This document shows positions 9,977 to 20,596 of a stretch of DNA of 64,000 nt, in pieces (position 1 is the first letter of the stretch; each line of letters opens with the position of its first letter). The notes beneath the pieces were generated by a model. That model saw only the letters and a list, made by a program, of their open reading frames with translations. It did no database searches and was not told the DNA's origin. This DNA is from Oncomelania hupensis (lineage: Eukaryota; Mollusca; Gastropoda; Littorinimorpha; Pomatiopsidae), in the NCBI GenBank assembly GCA_036898135.1, contig CM072514.1, forward strand, positions 5,141,029-5,205,028, given 5' to 3'. Position numbers and translations under genes: made by a program.

Positions 9977-12143
9977 TGTGACGTGGGGTTTTATTGTTGC
10001 TGGGCTCTGCACAATGGAATGCTGTAACCCTCACGTCTTATTCTATGGGAGCCGCTAGTGAGTCACCCGGTGAATTACTTTAATACATTTATTTGTTTAG
10101 CTCGGTCTGTGTTAAGGCTGGGGTACAGAGATAGATAGAAAAATGGTTAAAGATCACTGTCACACTAGCTTTCACACGTCTATGAATCATATGTAGTCGA
10201 GCCACTTGACAACAGTCAAAATCACACATTTATTTCCTCTACTCTATACACGATCTTCGAAGTACGAAACTAGCTTAACAGTTCAATTTATTTATTTATT
10301 TATTTTATTTAACATCTATTCACATCTGTGATATTAGACAAACAGTTCAATTGTCAATGCGAATGGTTCGCTCGCTGATAATCTTAGACAGCTACTTTTT
10401 CTTCATTGGGCTCTGGCTACTAGCATTCATGAAGAGTGGACTACTGTGGTCCTTTTGATACAGTTTTAGTGCACTGTTTCCTGGTCACTTAACTGAGTGT
10501 TTTCATGGTTGAAGCGCTGCATTGAGGTAGCTTCTACGACACTCTGTGTTGTCGTTGCTTGTGTTCGACGGGTGGGCTATCTGCGCTCGATGCTGTAGAT
10601 GCCTCAGCAGCCAACTCGAATCGTAGTTTAGATTCTATTCTTTGCTGAGTTGGGCTCACGATATCCCGCCTGCTCGTCTGTAACATATGAGACGAAATTC
10701 TGCACAACCCTGAATAATAGGTCTGTGCAGAGCGTCTCACTGAAAGCCAAAGTAGCCCTCAGTGATAGCTCCACATCTCTATACATAAGCGACGAACATT
10801 CTGCTAAGTCGGTGGTCCACTGGAATCTCCACTCTAATTTCCTATACATAAAAAAATATAAATCGTGGCTAACTATACACATCAAGAATAATAATATTAT
10901 AAACATTCACTGGTATAGCCACTGGTCTGCAAGCATACATATAGGTTAAATAACAGTGGTTCCGTCAGGTATACAACATGGCATCAAACCCGGTCGTGCT
11001 TGACACGTGGTCGGCTTCTCCACGTGGTAAGGCAAACCCGGACTAACAATTCAAATCTATGCATAGCAAATTCCACAAACATAATTTCATAACATTACAT
11101 TATATAATTGTTGCTTTAGGTCCAGCAGACTCTTCCGAGCCAAATCAGGACCGGACAACCCCCAATCCGCATAAAAGATCTGCTGAAACAACCCTAGTGG
11201 GAAAACTGAATGCCCTCTACCAGCCAGTCACTCTACAATAAAGATATCCCACGCAGGGGACGCTGAGGCTGCACTCTAATTTATCGAACTCCTGTTTACA
11301 AGAACAAAATAGAATACAAACATCATTATAAATTATCAACAAAACATATACATATAAAATGCCTACATTGCTAAATAATAACATCATAGGAAGCCCTAGT
11401 GACCACATGGCAAAAAGAGTTCAATATTCCCAAGCTGATCCAACAGACCCCATACACAAACAAGGAGTCTTGTCCCGGTAGAGTTTTCAAGAAAAAAGGT
11501 AGGTGACTGGTCTAGCGAAGAAGAAGATATTATAGCAGATTGATAGAACAGAGCAGGACTGAGAAAGAGCAAATTAGAAAGGCAGCGACAGTGGGAATTT
11601 AAAGCACTAAATTTCCAGTAAGTTGGGATACTATTTCTACTGAAACCCCCGGCACCCCAACGGGGGTAACATAATTTCAACAATAATATAAATACATCAC
11701 GATGAAACAGAAGTATGTTCATTTACCTGTTCGACAATGTCAGGCCCATGGCTTCTTGATTGAATTCAAATATTCAACAAGCACTGCTTCCCTGTTCTAT
11801 CAGTGGAGATATTTCTCTGCTCGAGTGTAGCTGTATACTGCTCAGAGCTTTCCACACAACTGACCCTATACTTGGCTTTGACTGAATCGGCCAGAACTGG
11901 TCCTAACCACTCTACCTGTGTCCTGATTGGCTGAAACAATCTAAGTGGCTATAAAGTTCGAAACACCATCGTAGGCCGCGATGATGTCACTAAACGGCTC
12001 GCGTCAGCTCGCAGTGTGTGTGTACACATCAGTTATACCTTAATCGTCTGCTAGAGACTACAGTAACCTTCTAAGTTTTACTACTGTTAAACAAGCAAAA
12101 GCTCAAATAGTGCGGGGTGAACGGGTCTGCTTGTTACCCATGG
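9972..12143 (-). mobile_element. Solo LTR (element X-related family) with 5-bp target duplication
   Basis: A minus-oriented LTR at 9977-12138 is flanked by CATGG on both sides (9972-9976 and 12139-12143). It begins TGTGACGTGG and ends near TTGTTACC, matching the LTR copy that ends at 30172, and its 3' part matches the LTRs of element X. It has no internal region, so it is a solo LTR formed by LTR-LTR recombination. It sits inside the 38-bp minisatellite and itself carries a family A retroposon at 11090-11667. Short reading frames inside are not genes. Confidence 0.85.
11078..11679 (-). mobile_element. Family A retroposon (SINE-like), full length, 12-bp TSD
   Basis: A 578-bp element at 11090-11667 is flanked by AACATAATTTCA on both sides. 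In minus orientation it starts with a G/C-rich hairpin (CCCCCG...CGGGGG), has TATAAATAG-like sequence about 30 bp in, and ends GGACCTAAAGCAATAAT plus an ATGTA-type tail. It has no open frame of note and no recognised tRNA head. The target duplication length and simple tail indicate LINE-driven retroposition. Its last 57 bp match the 3' end of LINE1. Confidence 0.85.
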
Positions 12144-12455
12144 GCTGTACGCTACTACTGCTATATATCTATGATACATGGGATGTACGCTACTACTGCT
12201 ATATATCTATTATACGAGGGATGTACGCTACTCCTGCTATATATCTATGATACGTGGGCTGTACGCTACTACTGCTATATATCTATTATACGTGGGCTGT
12301 ACTTTACTATTCCTATATATCTATGATACGTGGGTTGTACGCTACTACTGCTATATATCTATGACACGTGCGCTGTACGCTACTACTGCTATATATCTAT
12401 GATACATGGGCAGAACGCTATTAGTGCTATATATCTATGGTACATGGGCTGCACA
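12139..12455. repeat. 38-bp minisatellite, right part
   Basis: About eight more copies of the unit at 9541-9976, displaced by the solo LTR insertion. A further partial unit (CTGTACGCTACTACTGCTAC) is found at 16423 beyond LINE1. Confidence 0.9.
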
Positions 12456-12889
12456 TACATACATTCATGGTTATTGCTTTAGGTCCAGCGGACTCTTCAG
12501 AGCCAAATCAGGACCCGAGAGGCGTTTTCCTAAAATGTTACAAACTTGATCAAATCTTAAAAAACAGGCCTGTTACTCTCAAATATTCAAACAAACTTTC
12601 ACACGCAACCTCTTGAAAAATCTTCTTTATATCTGATGTATTAAAAGTACGTTCTATTTCTTCAAACAAATCACTAAAATCAGTCTTTCCAATAAAATCC
12701 AACCAACAATACAAAACAAGATGACATGATTTATATGCGACAAAACAAATCAACATCATGTAAAAATTGAAACAGGTGTTGATCATTGCATACTTTAAAA
12801 ATCTCTTTGAAAGTTATTGAACCAAAATATGTGTTTCTTTTATCAAGCAGATCAGCACATTCAGACATGAAATGGCGAACGGAAAAGGA

Positions 12890-13600
12890 TTAATCACATG
12901 CAAAGCACCATGGTTGTTCTTCTCCTTTAAAAAAAACTGTGGGTGACATAAGTATGCCCAATATGAAGGCGAGACAAAACGGTTTCTTCTTTGCGAGTGG
13001 ATGCAAAGTTAGGCAAAGAAGCTGACAAATCTGGAAGAATTTGAAAAAAATTGTTGTTAAAATGGTTAGACCAATCAGTCTGCCACAGCCGTTTACAATA
13101 AGATCCAGTAATACAACACAGATATGAGTAAGGAACAAGCTGGAACATCTCTGAAGAGAAATCGAGATGCAGAGCTTCTTTATCCGCTTTGTCCACTGCA
13201 ATATTGCCGCGGATGCCCATATGACCAGGCACCCACAAAAAATCTTTTTACCCTCAGAAGCAAGTTGTGTGTGGAGGTCATGGATCTCTGCCAGAAAAGG
13301 ATGTGATATTGTTCTCGCGGAAGGAGCCTGAAGTGCTGACAGTGAATCAGACATAATTAAAACGAGGTTCTTTTGGATTGATAAACCTGTTTCAGAGCTA
13401 GATGACTTGCCTAGAGTTCAGCTGTATAAATAGAACAAAAATCAGGTAGACGCTGTTGTTAAGGCTGGTCAAGGTGTCTCCCAGAGACCGACGCAGCAGC
13501 AACTGAGTTTCCTTTCTCTGACCCGTCTGTAAAACGTTTTTCATATCCTGGGTATAAAGCACACTGTTCTAAATAAAGTTGATTATAGACAGTTTCAGAT
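12890..13600 (-). pseudogene. RNase H domain of LINE1
   Basis: The minus strand shows the first catalytic region FTDGSE, a later SDSLSALQA block and the final WVPGHMGIRGN-VDKADKEAL block. It is followed by LSRLHIGHTYVTHS and a CxxC-like region up to about 12560, the usual C-terminal layout of RNase H LINEs. The blocks fall in different frames, so at least two frameshifts are present. The domain would have removed RNA template strands during reverse transcription. Confidence 0.75.
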
Positions 13601-14335
13601 GTATTGTTTTTGAGGAAAGCGGACAATTGCCAGTTAATGTTTAGGTTACGTAATTTCCATGGAGGAACTTCAGTCCGAAGCTCATAATCGTTGATGGAAG
13701 CAACATCAATGCCCGCTTTATGCAAATGAGCCTGCATTCTGATGCCAAACGGAGGTATTGCGGTAGGTTTGGCTTCAAATTTCTGCACAAAATCTGGGTT
13801 GAGAACGAAGTCATAAGCAGGGTTCTTGGGATCAGTATTTTAATTTTAAATAGTAATTCAATGACAATTTTGTACGTCTCAGCTCCAGCGGAAGTTTGTT
13901 AGCTTCCGTGTAAAGGCTTTCACAAGGGGAGGTGCGAAACGCACCCAAAGCAATGCGTAATGCCTGATGAGCAACTGGATCTAACATTTTAAGATAAGAC
14001 TTTCGAGCAGAACCATAAACAATGCAACCATAGTCTAACTTGGATCTAATTAAAGAACGATATAACAGCAATAAAGTTTTCTTGTCAGCTCCCCAGTCTG
14101 TACCACTGATAACCTTGAGCAAATTGCAGGCATGTTGACATTTAGTTTTCAAATCTTTCAGATGAGGAAGGAAGGATAACCTTTGATAAAAAAATAACAC
14201 CTACAAATTTAACTTGTAGGACCGTCTTTATTTGAATTTTTTTGAGAGTAATATTAGAATCTTGAATAATTCCCCGGTGCTTGGAAACATGAATACATTC
14301 GGTTTTTGCTTCAGAAAATTTGCGGCTTGACACAT

Positions 14336-14762
14336 TCATACACCATTTATACGACACAACAACAATAGGTATATAAAGTCTGAATAAATTCACTAAAAAT
14401 GTACAACATAATGTTAAAAACATTCAATAAAAATATTACATTGAAAAACATAAAAAAGCAACTAAAACTATTATTAACTTGTAAAAGGCAACCAACAATT
14501 ATAACAATTATAAAAAGCGAACACCATTGCCCCTGCATGGAGCGCTACGACCTGTGTGCATACTAGACTGATGATGAGATTAATTCATGTGTGTTATTGA
14601 GAAGGAGCTATAGAAGGTGTTTATGGAAAAGATATGTTTTGAGTTGTGGTTTAAACGCTTGTTGTGTTTGCGCATGGCGGATATTGTGTGGAAGGGAATT
14701 ACATTGAATGGATGCACAGAAAGCAAAGGTGCGTTCTCCATAGGTTTTTGTTTTGATGAAGG
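14336..14762 (-). mobile_element. 3' fragment of a CR1/Jockey-like LINE inserted in LINE1
   Basis: This block interrupts LINE1 just after its FIDD box. TGACACAT occurs on both sides (14328-14335 and 14763-14770), which fits a target duplication. Near its right end the minus strand encodes a C-terminal motif typical of other LINE polymerases (CNSLPHNIRHAQ, LKTYLF), followed by about 200 bp of AT-rich 3' sequence. It is a 5'-truncated retroposition product. Confidence 0.65.
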
Positions 14763-14807
14763 TGACACATAACTGTAGCTGACGTTCTGCAGATGCCAAG
14801 GTGTTAC

Positions 14808-15576
14808 CTTTGGCTACTAATGCAAAATCATCAATAAAGAATTGTCAATTCCCCGTTTCACTGAATGAACAATATTATTTATTTTAATATTAAACAGCAA
14901 GGGAGACAAGATACTACCCTGAGGCACCCCCTGTTCCCTCATATCTGATAAAAATCCTCAAACCTTAACCTGAAAAATTCTGTCCGTTAGGAAATTGGAT
15001 ATAAACAGAGGTAAAATTTCTTTCAACCCCATTTCTTGCAAATCTGAAGAATGCCATATTTCCATGTAATATCGCACGCTTTTTCCAAATCAAACATGAT
15101 GGCAGCGACATGTTCACCCTGGACGAACGCGTTACGGATATGATAAAAGTTTCCAGTCGCACTAGGTAATCAATAGTACGTCGACCACTTCGAAAGCCGC
15201 ACTGAATGTTGGATAATATTATATTATTTGTTTCGAGATACCAATGTAAACGAGCATAAATAATTCTTTCCAGCGTCTTGCATAAGCAGGACGTTGAGGC
15301 TATTGGTCTGTAGTTTGTTGGATTAGTATGGTCTTTGCCAGGCTGAGGAATGGGTACAATAATGGCCTTTCTCCAAGAGGGAGGAAAGATGCCAGTGATC
15401 CAAATCTGATTAAAGATGTCAAGCAGTTGAGACCGTGAGTACCTTGTTAAATGTCGTAGAAATTGATAATGCACATCATCGGGTCCAACTGCTGAATCTG
15501 CACTTTTGTAAATGGCATCATCAAGTTCATCTAATGAGAACAAAATGTTGTAGTCTTCAGAATTATCAGTTAACAT
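14808..15576 (-). pseudogene. Reverse transcriptase domain of LINE1
   Basis: Minus-strand motifs in order: VGPDDVHYQFLRHL, PPSWRKAIIVPIPQPGK, NYRPIASTSCLCKTLERII, QCGFRSGRRTIDYLVRLE, then in shifted frames GSILSPLLFN and the catalytic-box position FIDDFALV near 14830. The usual YADD is changed to FIDD. Frame changes occur after about 15120 and again before 14950, so it is not translatable as one protein. Together with the RNase H and endonuclease pieces this defines LINE1. Confidence 0.78.
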
Positions 15577-16412
15577 TTAACCGTTGTTTTTCTTTACGTG
15601 TTTTCATAGTTTGAAAAGAGACAGAATAGTTTTCAGAGGAAGAATTTGCAGCAAAAGAAGAGGCCAAAAGATCAGCTACTAGTTTTGTATTTCCGATTAT
15701 GTCCCCATGCACATAAAGGCATGGGCTGACCTGTTTGTTACTTTTATTTTTGAGTTTGCGGATCACTTTCCAAACCTTCGACAGTTTCGATTTCGAATTT
15801 AGCGTGGAGCAGAAACCTCTCCACGATTCTCTTCTCTTACGTTTGAAGAGCTGTCGACATTGGGCTTGCAAACTTTGGTGATTCTGTTTATTTTCAGAGC
15901 TTGAGTGTAAATACGCAATTCTTAAAGCTTTTTACGGGCTTGCTGAAGTTTCTTACATTCATCATCAAACCAAGATTTTTTTAGGTGTTTGAGGTTTTGA
16001 TGAAGTTTGCGGGATGGACTCCTTGGCACTGTTTATAACTATGTGAGTGTAGAGCTGTATTGGGTCTATGGCATTCAAAAATTCCTGTTTCTTAGCACGT
16101 AACTGAACCTCAGACAGGTTGGAAAACAGGCTCCAGTTAGCTTGTTTCCACCTGCCATGAGTTTGCTCAAGGTTGTCTGAATCATGTTTTAATTAAACCG
16201 GAAAATGATCGCTGCCATGAAGATCTTCTAAAACTGTCCATTTAAAGTCCAAAAGTAGGGAGGGATCACAGATCGATATATCAATGTGGGATAAAGAAGC
16301 AGTTCTTGAACAGAAAAAAGTTTGAGCACCCTCGTTCAAAGTTACCAGATTCAATGGGTTTAAAATGTCTTCAATTATTTTCCCCTGAGAATCGGTACGA
16401 TCGCTGCCCTAT

Positions 16413-17096
16413 CATGGCAAAACTGTACGCTACTACTGCTACCGGTACGCTAGTCAGGGCTCCTCTTTCTTTTTGCTATCGCGGATCCATTCTACTTAGT
16501 GCCATTGTGGCATGACTGGCGCTTGTGTGCTGTTATCAGAATATCTTCATCCTTATTAACGCCTTTATTACATCGCTCCACCTGCACTGCTCTTCAAAGT
16601 TATGAGGACGAGAAAATGACGTTCTCCATTTATGCCCCTAAAAGTGCTTGAAAATGTCTACTTACCAAACACCTGGACTTCGCATATATTCAAAAGTGTT
16701 GTTTTTCGAGACAGACTGATGTAGAGTCCTTTTGTTGGAGTGTGTGGTGTGTAAGTGGTTATTAGTGAATATGGAGGCTGGAAAGTGTAGAGTATCTTGC
16801 CATCGATAGACATAGTAACGCCCGACAGTCGGTTATCTGGACATGAAATAACTTAAAGACTAAAAACAAGGGAACACTCAATTAGAACTAAAACACTAGA
16901 ATTTAGGTGTATTATCCTAAAACGTTTACAGTGTGCAATGCCGCAACAGTCCTCTATAATATGCATAAGAGTGTACACCAGTCTTCAATACTGACATGGA
17001 CTGTTGGCATCGCGTTGAGGAAGTAGCCTAACATATCTTAATTTTCGCAAGGAAGAAAGAAATAACAATAATAGTAACAGCAATAACAATAACATC
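16413..17096. other. Intergenic stretch, partial duplicate, no gene seen
   Basis: Contains one partial 38-bp minisatellite unit (16423-16442) and a short inverted copy of sequence at 9151-9200 around TGGATCCGCGATAGCAAAAA (16477-16505, opposite orientation). A segment at 16978-17085 is repeated to the right of the family A copy at 19786-19900. No coding feature is supported. Confidence 0.5.
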
Positions 17097-19789
17097 AGCC
17101 TTCAATTACATTACATTACTTGATTATTGCTTTAGGTCCAGCGGACTCTTCCGAGCCAAATCAGGACCAGTATAGCCGAATCAGGACCACTAAAACAAGA
17201 CCACAACTTCGCTGAAAGAGGAATCGCCCCTGATCCGCATAAAAGATCTGCCGAAACAACCCTAGTAGTAACAGTGAAGGCACTCCACCAGCCGATCACT
17301 TCACAATAAAGACATCCCACTACGGGGACGCTGAGTGTGACGACACGAGTTTTCAACACGTGCTAGAGATGGCTATATTTCGTGCAGAGTTGCACATCTC
17401 TAATATACAGTGTACATAAGTAGATCGGCAGTTTTCTATTATTGCGCATGAAAGATTAAAGTATGCGTGGTTTCACGTGTTTAACGCAAAGAGCGTAGTG
17501 CATTAGGTAAGGAAACTGGGTTACTGAGCTCGACTTGATGTTATCCTGTGTGCTGGTATGTTTTTTAGTGGGCAGAGTCAATGTGGGGGCTTTCTGCGAG
17601 CAGTAATTCTTTTGGGCAGAAGTGACTTTTTGACTGTATGTCAGCTTAGGATTAGGTCCTTCTGGAAGGGTAGGGTTATGTTGCTTCGAACCACCCAAGG
17701 TCCTGTGCCCGCGTAGGGACAGGAATGACCAAAAGTTGTTAATGGAAGAATTCTAGCCGCTGTTATATTCAGTGATCGTGAGAATAAGTGTAGGGCTGCT
17801 TTCTAAGGTCGTGTGGCCTATGCTTAGGCACCGTCCAAGGCTCAGTATTTCGTCGATACTGAGATGCTCCAGTAATTGCACAGCAATAGCCAAGTAACGA
17901 ACTTGATACTCTCAACTAACAAGTGTGGTGCTGTACTGTTTCGTTTTGTATTTGTGTTGTATCTGTCATCACAAGCCGAGAACTTTAAAGGTGAGTGAAA
18001 ACCCTACAATTCATTTCCTTAGTGGCTAATGCATTTCGAGTCTGCGTACGTGATTGAATGATGGTGAATGAGGGGGAAAAGGGTGTATTTTGATAAATAG
18101 TGATTTATTTATTTCTTTTATATGATTTTCAGATGAATTTCTTGTTGTATGTGTAAACGGGAAATGTTGTTGATGTTGTTGCCAAAACGGGGTCAAAGGG
18201 TAACAATGAAGTGTGCATGTTAAAGTGAGAGAGAGAGGAGTGATGAATGCGAAGAAATGGAGACAATGTACTATGTTGGAGAGGGGTGATGAAGGTGATG
18301 AATATGAGGGAAGCGTGTTGTATTATAGTATGATAGAGATAATTGTGAATGAAGGGAGATAATGTATTATAACGTGGAAAGGGGTGATGAAGATGGTGAA
18401 GAGGATGAGATGAATCGGGATTGTGTGACTGGAAGTGCACTTGTAATAACTATATATATATTTATATAAACAATTATGTTTTATGGAAGAGATGTAAATT
18501 ATGGAATTAGGAGTTGTATTGCATTATTGAGATGCATGTATAACCAGTTCAAGATGGCGGAAGGTGTATTCTGTTATGTAGTATTTAAGTTTCGTAGACA
18601 AGCTGTTGAGACTCTTGTGTGTCTACAGATTGGGCTGTGCGTATTTATGTGGGGTTACTACTACCATCGTCACTGTTTTCCCATTTTCTGGTAGATCTCC
18701 ATTGCCATTGCTTCTGCTTCTGTTACTGCCACTACCACTGGATAATTCTACGTTTTCCACGTGTTGCTGCTGTACCACTGTGCCGTGTGTACATCCGTTC
18801 TGAGACCTCTTCCTTTGCAGCTGGGGGTGTGGTCCTCCATCATCGCCTGGACCTGCCGTTGCTTCGGGCGAAGCTCTCCATTGGCTACAGGGACCTACAC
18901 GCACCACACCCACCACACACACAGAGATCTGCACATCACACACCTAAAACATAACTCGTTATTTAATGTAAATCACTTCATTTATTCGTGTGATCGACTG
19001 CTTTAGCTCCTACTGAGCTTAGAATAACAGACAGTTAGATTACAAACAATGATTCTGGACTGTAAGCTAGCTTAAGTTATACGATTGAATTTTAAGATGT
19101 CCTGATTGTGAATTCAGCTTGAATTGTATTTACCTGAATTGAATTGATTGTTAATATTGTTACATATTGTTGTGGGCATTTTGTTGTGTATAGGTCGGGG
19201 TTTTCAGCTAGACAAGGGCGGTAACTGTTTTGTAGATACTGGGATGGGGGTCTTGATGGGGGTTGAGGGTGGTTTAGTATCCCATATTCCCGTGTGTGCG
19301 TGTTTGTTGTTGAATAAAAGAGTGTGATTGTCATCTGGCATTTTGTGTTAGTTTCTTTCGTTTGAGTTCTATCCTACCACTCGTTGATTTGATCTGAACG
19401 TCGCGGAACCTGAGGCTATACTCTAATTTATCGAACCCCCGTTAACAAAAACAAAATAGAATTTAAACATCATTATAAAATATTAACAAAACACATAAAT
19501 ATAAAATGCCTACACTGCTAAATAATAACATCATAGGAAGCCCCAGTGACCACCCAGCAGAAAGCGTCCATAATTCCCAAGCTGATCCAACAGACCTCAA
19601 ACACAAATGAGGAGTTTTGTCCCGGAAGAGTTTTCAAGAAGAAAGGTAGGTGACTGGTCTAGCGAAGAAGAAGATAGTATAGTAGATTGATAGAACAGAG
19701 TAGGAATGAGAAAGGACAAAATTTCCAGAAAGTGGGGATACAATTAATACTGAAACCCCCGGCACCCCCACGGGGGGTTAGCCTTCAAT
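17097..19789 (-). mobile_element. Family A retroposon split by a solo LTR, 10-bp TSD
   Basis: AGCCTTCAAT lies at 17097-17106 and again at 19780-19789. Between them the 3' half of family A (17107-17335) and its 5' half (19410-19779) are in the same minus orientation and join at CTGAG once the LTR at 17336-19409 is removed. The copy carries an extra block of about 50 bp near 17170-17220, shared with the copy at 53400, so it belongs to a variant subfamily. Confidence 0.8.
17331..19414 (+). mobile_element. Solo LTR of about 2.07 kb with CTGAG target duplication
   Basis: The sequence 17336-19409 begins TGTGACGACACG and ends GTCGCGGAAC. CTGAG occurs directly on both sides (17331-17335, 19410-19414) and splits a family A copy. 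A polyadenylation-type AATAAA lies near 19313, about 100 bp from the right end, suggesting plus orientation. The last bases are not the usual CA, so the end may have mutated. It is not obviously alignable to the LTRs of X, Y or Z. No internal region or genes are present. Confidence 0.7.
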
Positions 19790-20094
19790 ACTGACCCGGA
19801 CTATTGGCATGGCGTTGAGGAATTAGCCTAACATATCGTATTTTTCTTAAGGTAAAAAGCCACAACAACAAAACAACAACAAGAACAACAATAATAAAAC
19901 AAAAAACAGTAAGACAGCGAGAGGAATTACGGTGAGCTTCAATGACCAACTCCTTCAACGATGAAGCGTGAATGTTCTATATTCACAAAGCAAGCTTCAA
20001 CTGTGTTGAAGAGGATGATAAGGCTCTTCGTTGTTCCTCGCTTTTGATCTCAGGCTTTCACTGTTATCAGTTATTTTGAAGTACAAAACTAAGC
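19790..20094. other. Intergenic, no gene seen
   Basis: The first 110 bp repeat the sequence at 16978-17085. The rest is A-rich with AACAAC repeats. Nothing else is supported. Confidence 0.5.
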
Positions 20095-20252
20095 AAGATT
20101 GTGACGCGAGGTTTATTGTTGCTGGGATCTGCACAATGGAATGCTGTAACCCTCACGTCTTATTCTATGGAGACCGCTAGTGAGTCACCTGGTGAATTAC
20201 TTTAATACATTTATTTGTTTAGCTCGGTCTGTGTTAAGGCTGGAATACAGAG

Positions 20253-20596
20253 TGTGACGAACGGACTAGTTTACCCTGCCTTACTTTACTTTTTAGCCTT
20301 GGTTAGTCAATGTAATCTTAGAATGTTAATGTTAGGCTGTAGCCAACGATGGAAGTAATCAGGCGTAGCAATAGTATAACCCAACACATCTAAGGGCCAC
20401 AGCACCAGAATTCGTCCCCGTCCAGTAAAACCCTGTCACTAGTGTCCATAGCTACCTGGCAAAGCATTGCAGCTCAGGTGGAGCAACTTAACTAGTTTGT
20501 ACATAGGACCCTAGGATAGTGCAGTGTTAAACTAGGCCCTGTATTAAAAAAAAGGTCGAATCCAGTAGTCATCGCCTTTTTTCAGTTGAGGGAGCC
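20253..20596 (+). mobile_element. Remnant LTR start joined to pol tail and 3' UTR of an element X copy
   Basis: 20253-20380 equals the first 128 bp of the X LTR. It is then joined, at a 2-bp AC overlap, to 20381-20596, which matches 27027-27242 (last codons of RNase H region, 3' UTR and polypurine tract). A second LTR copy follows directly. This is the footprint of an internally deleted tandem unit upstream of the full element. Confidence 0.8.

Larger units (their letters stand above)
12465..16412 (-). mobile_element. LINE1: I/Nimb-like non-LTR retrotransposon with RNase H, decayed
   Basis: Read on the minus strand, fragments in several frames give, in order, an endonuclease C-terminus (SDHFPV at about 16200), a linker region (15566-15871), reverse transcriptase (14812-15576), a thumb-like region (13832-14330), an RNase H domain (FTDGSE near 13530, VPGHMGIRGN near 13220) and a cysteine-containing tail. 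The 3' end (12471-12522) reads into the same sequence as the family A 3' end. The element is 5'-truncated inside the endonuclease, has many stops and shifts, and carries a foreign insertion at 14336-14762. The RNase H places it near the I/Nimb group. Subgroup assignment is an inference. Confidence 0.8.

Noticed and set aside
17456..17698. Possible LINE ORF1 fragment (minus)
   Set aside because: It lies wholly within the solo LTR at 17336-19409 and has no zinc knuckle or other motif.
18129..18954. Small open frames with His/Pro or Leu-rich content
   Set aside because: Inside a solo LTR with biased composition. No motifs.
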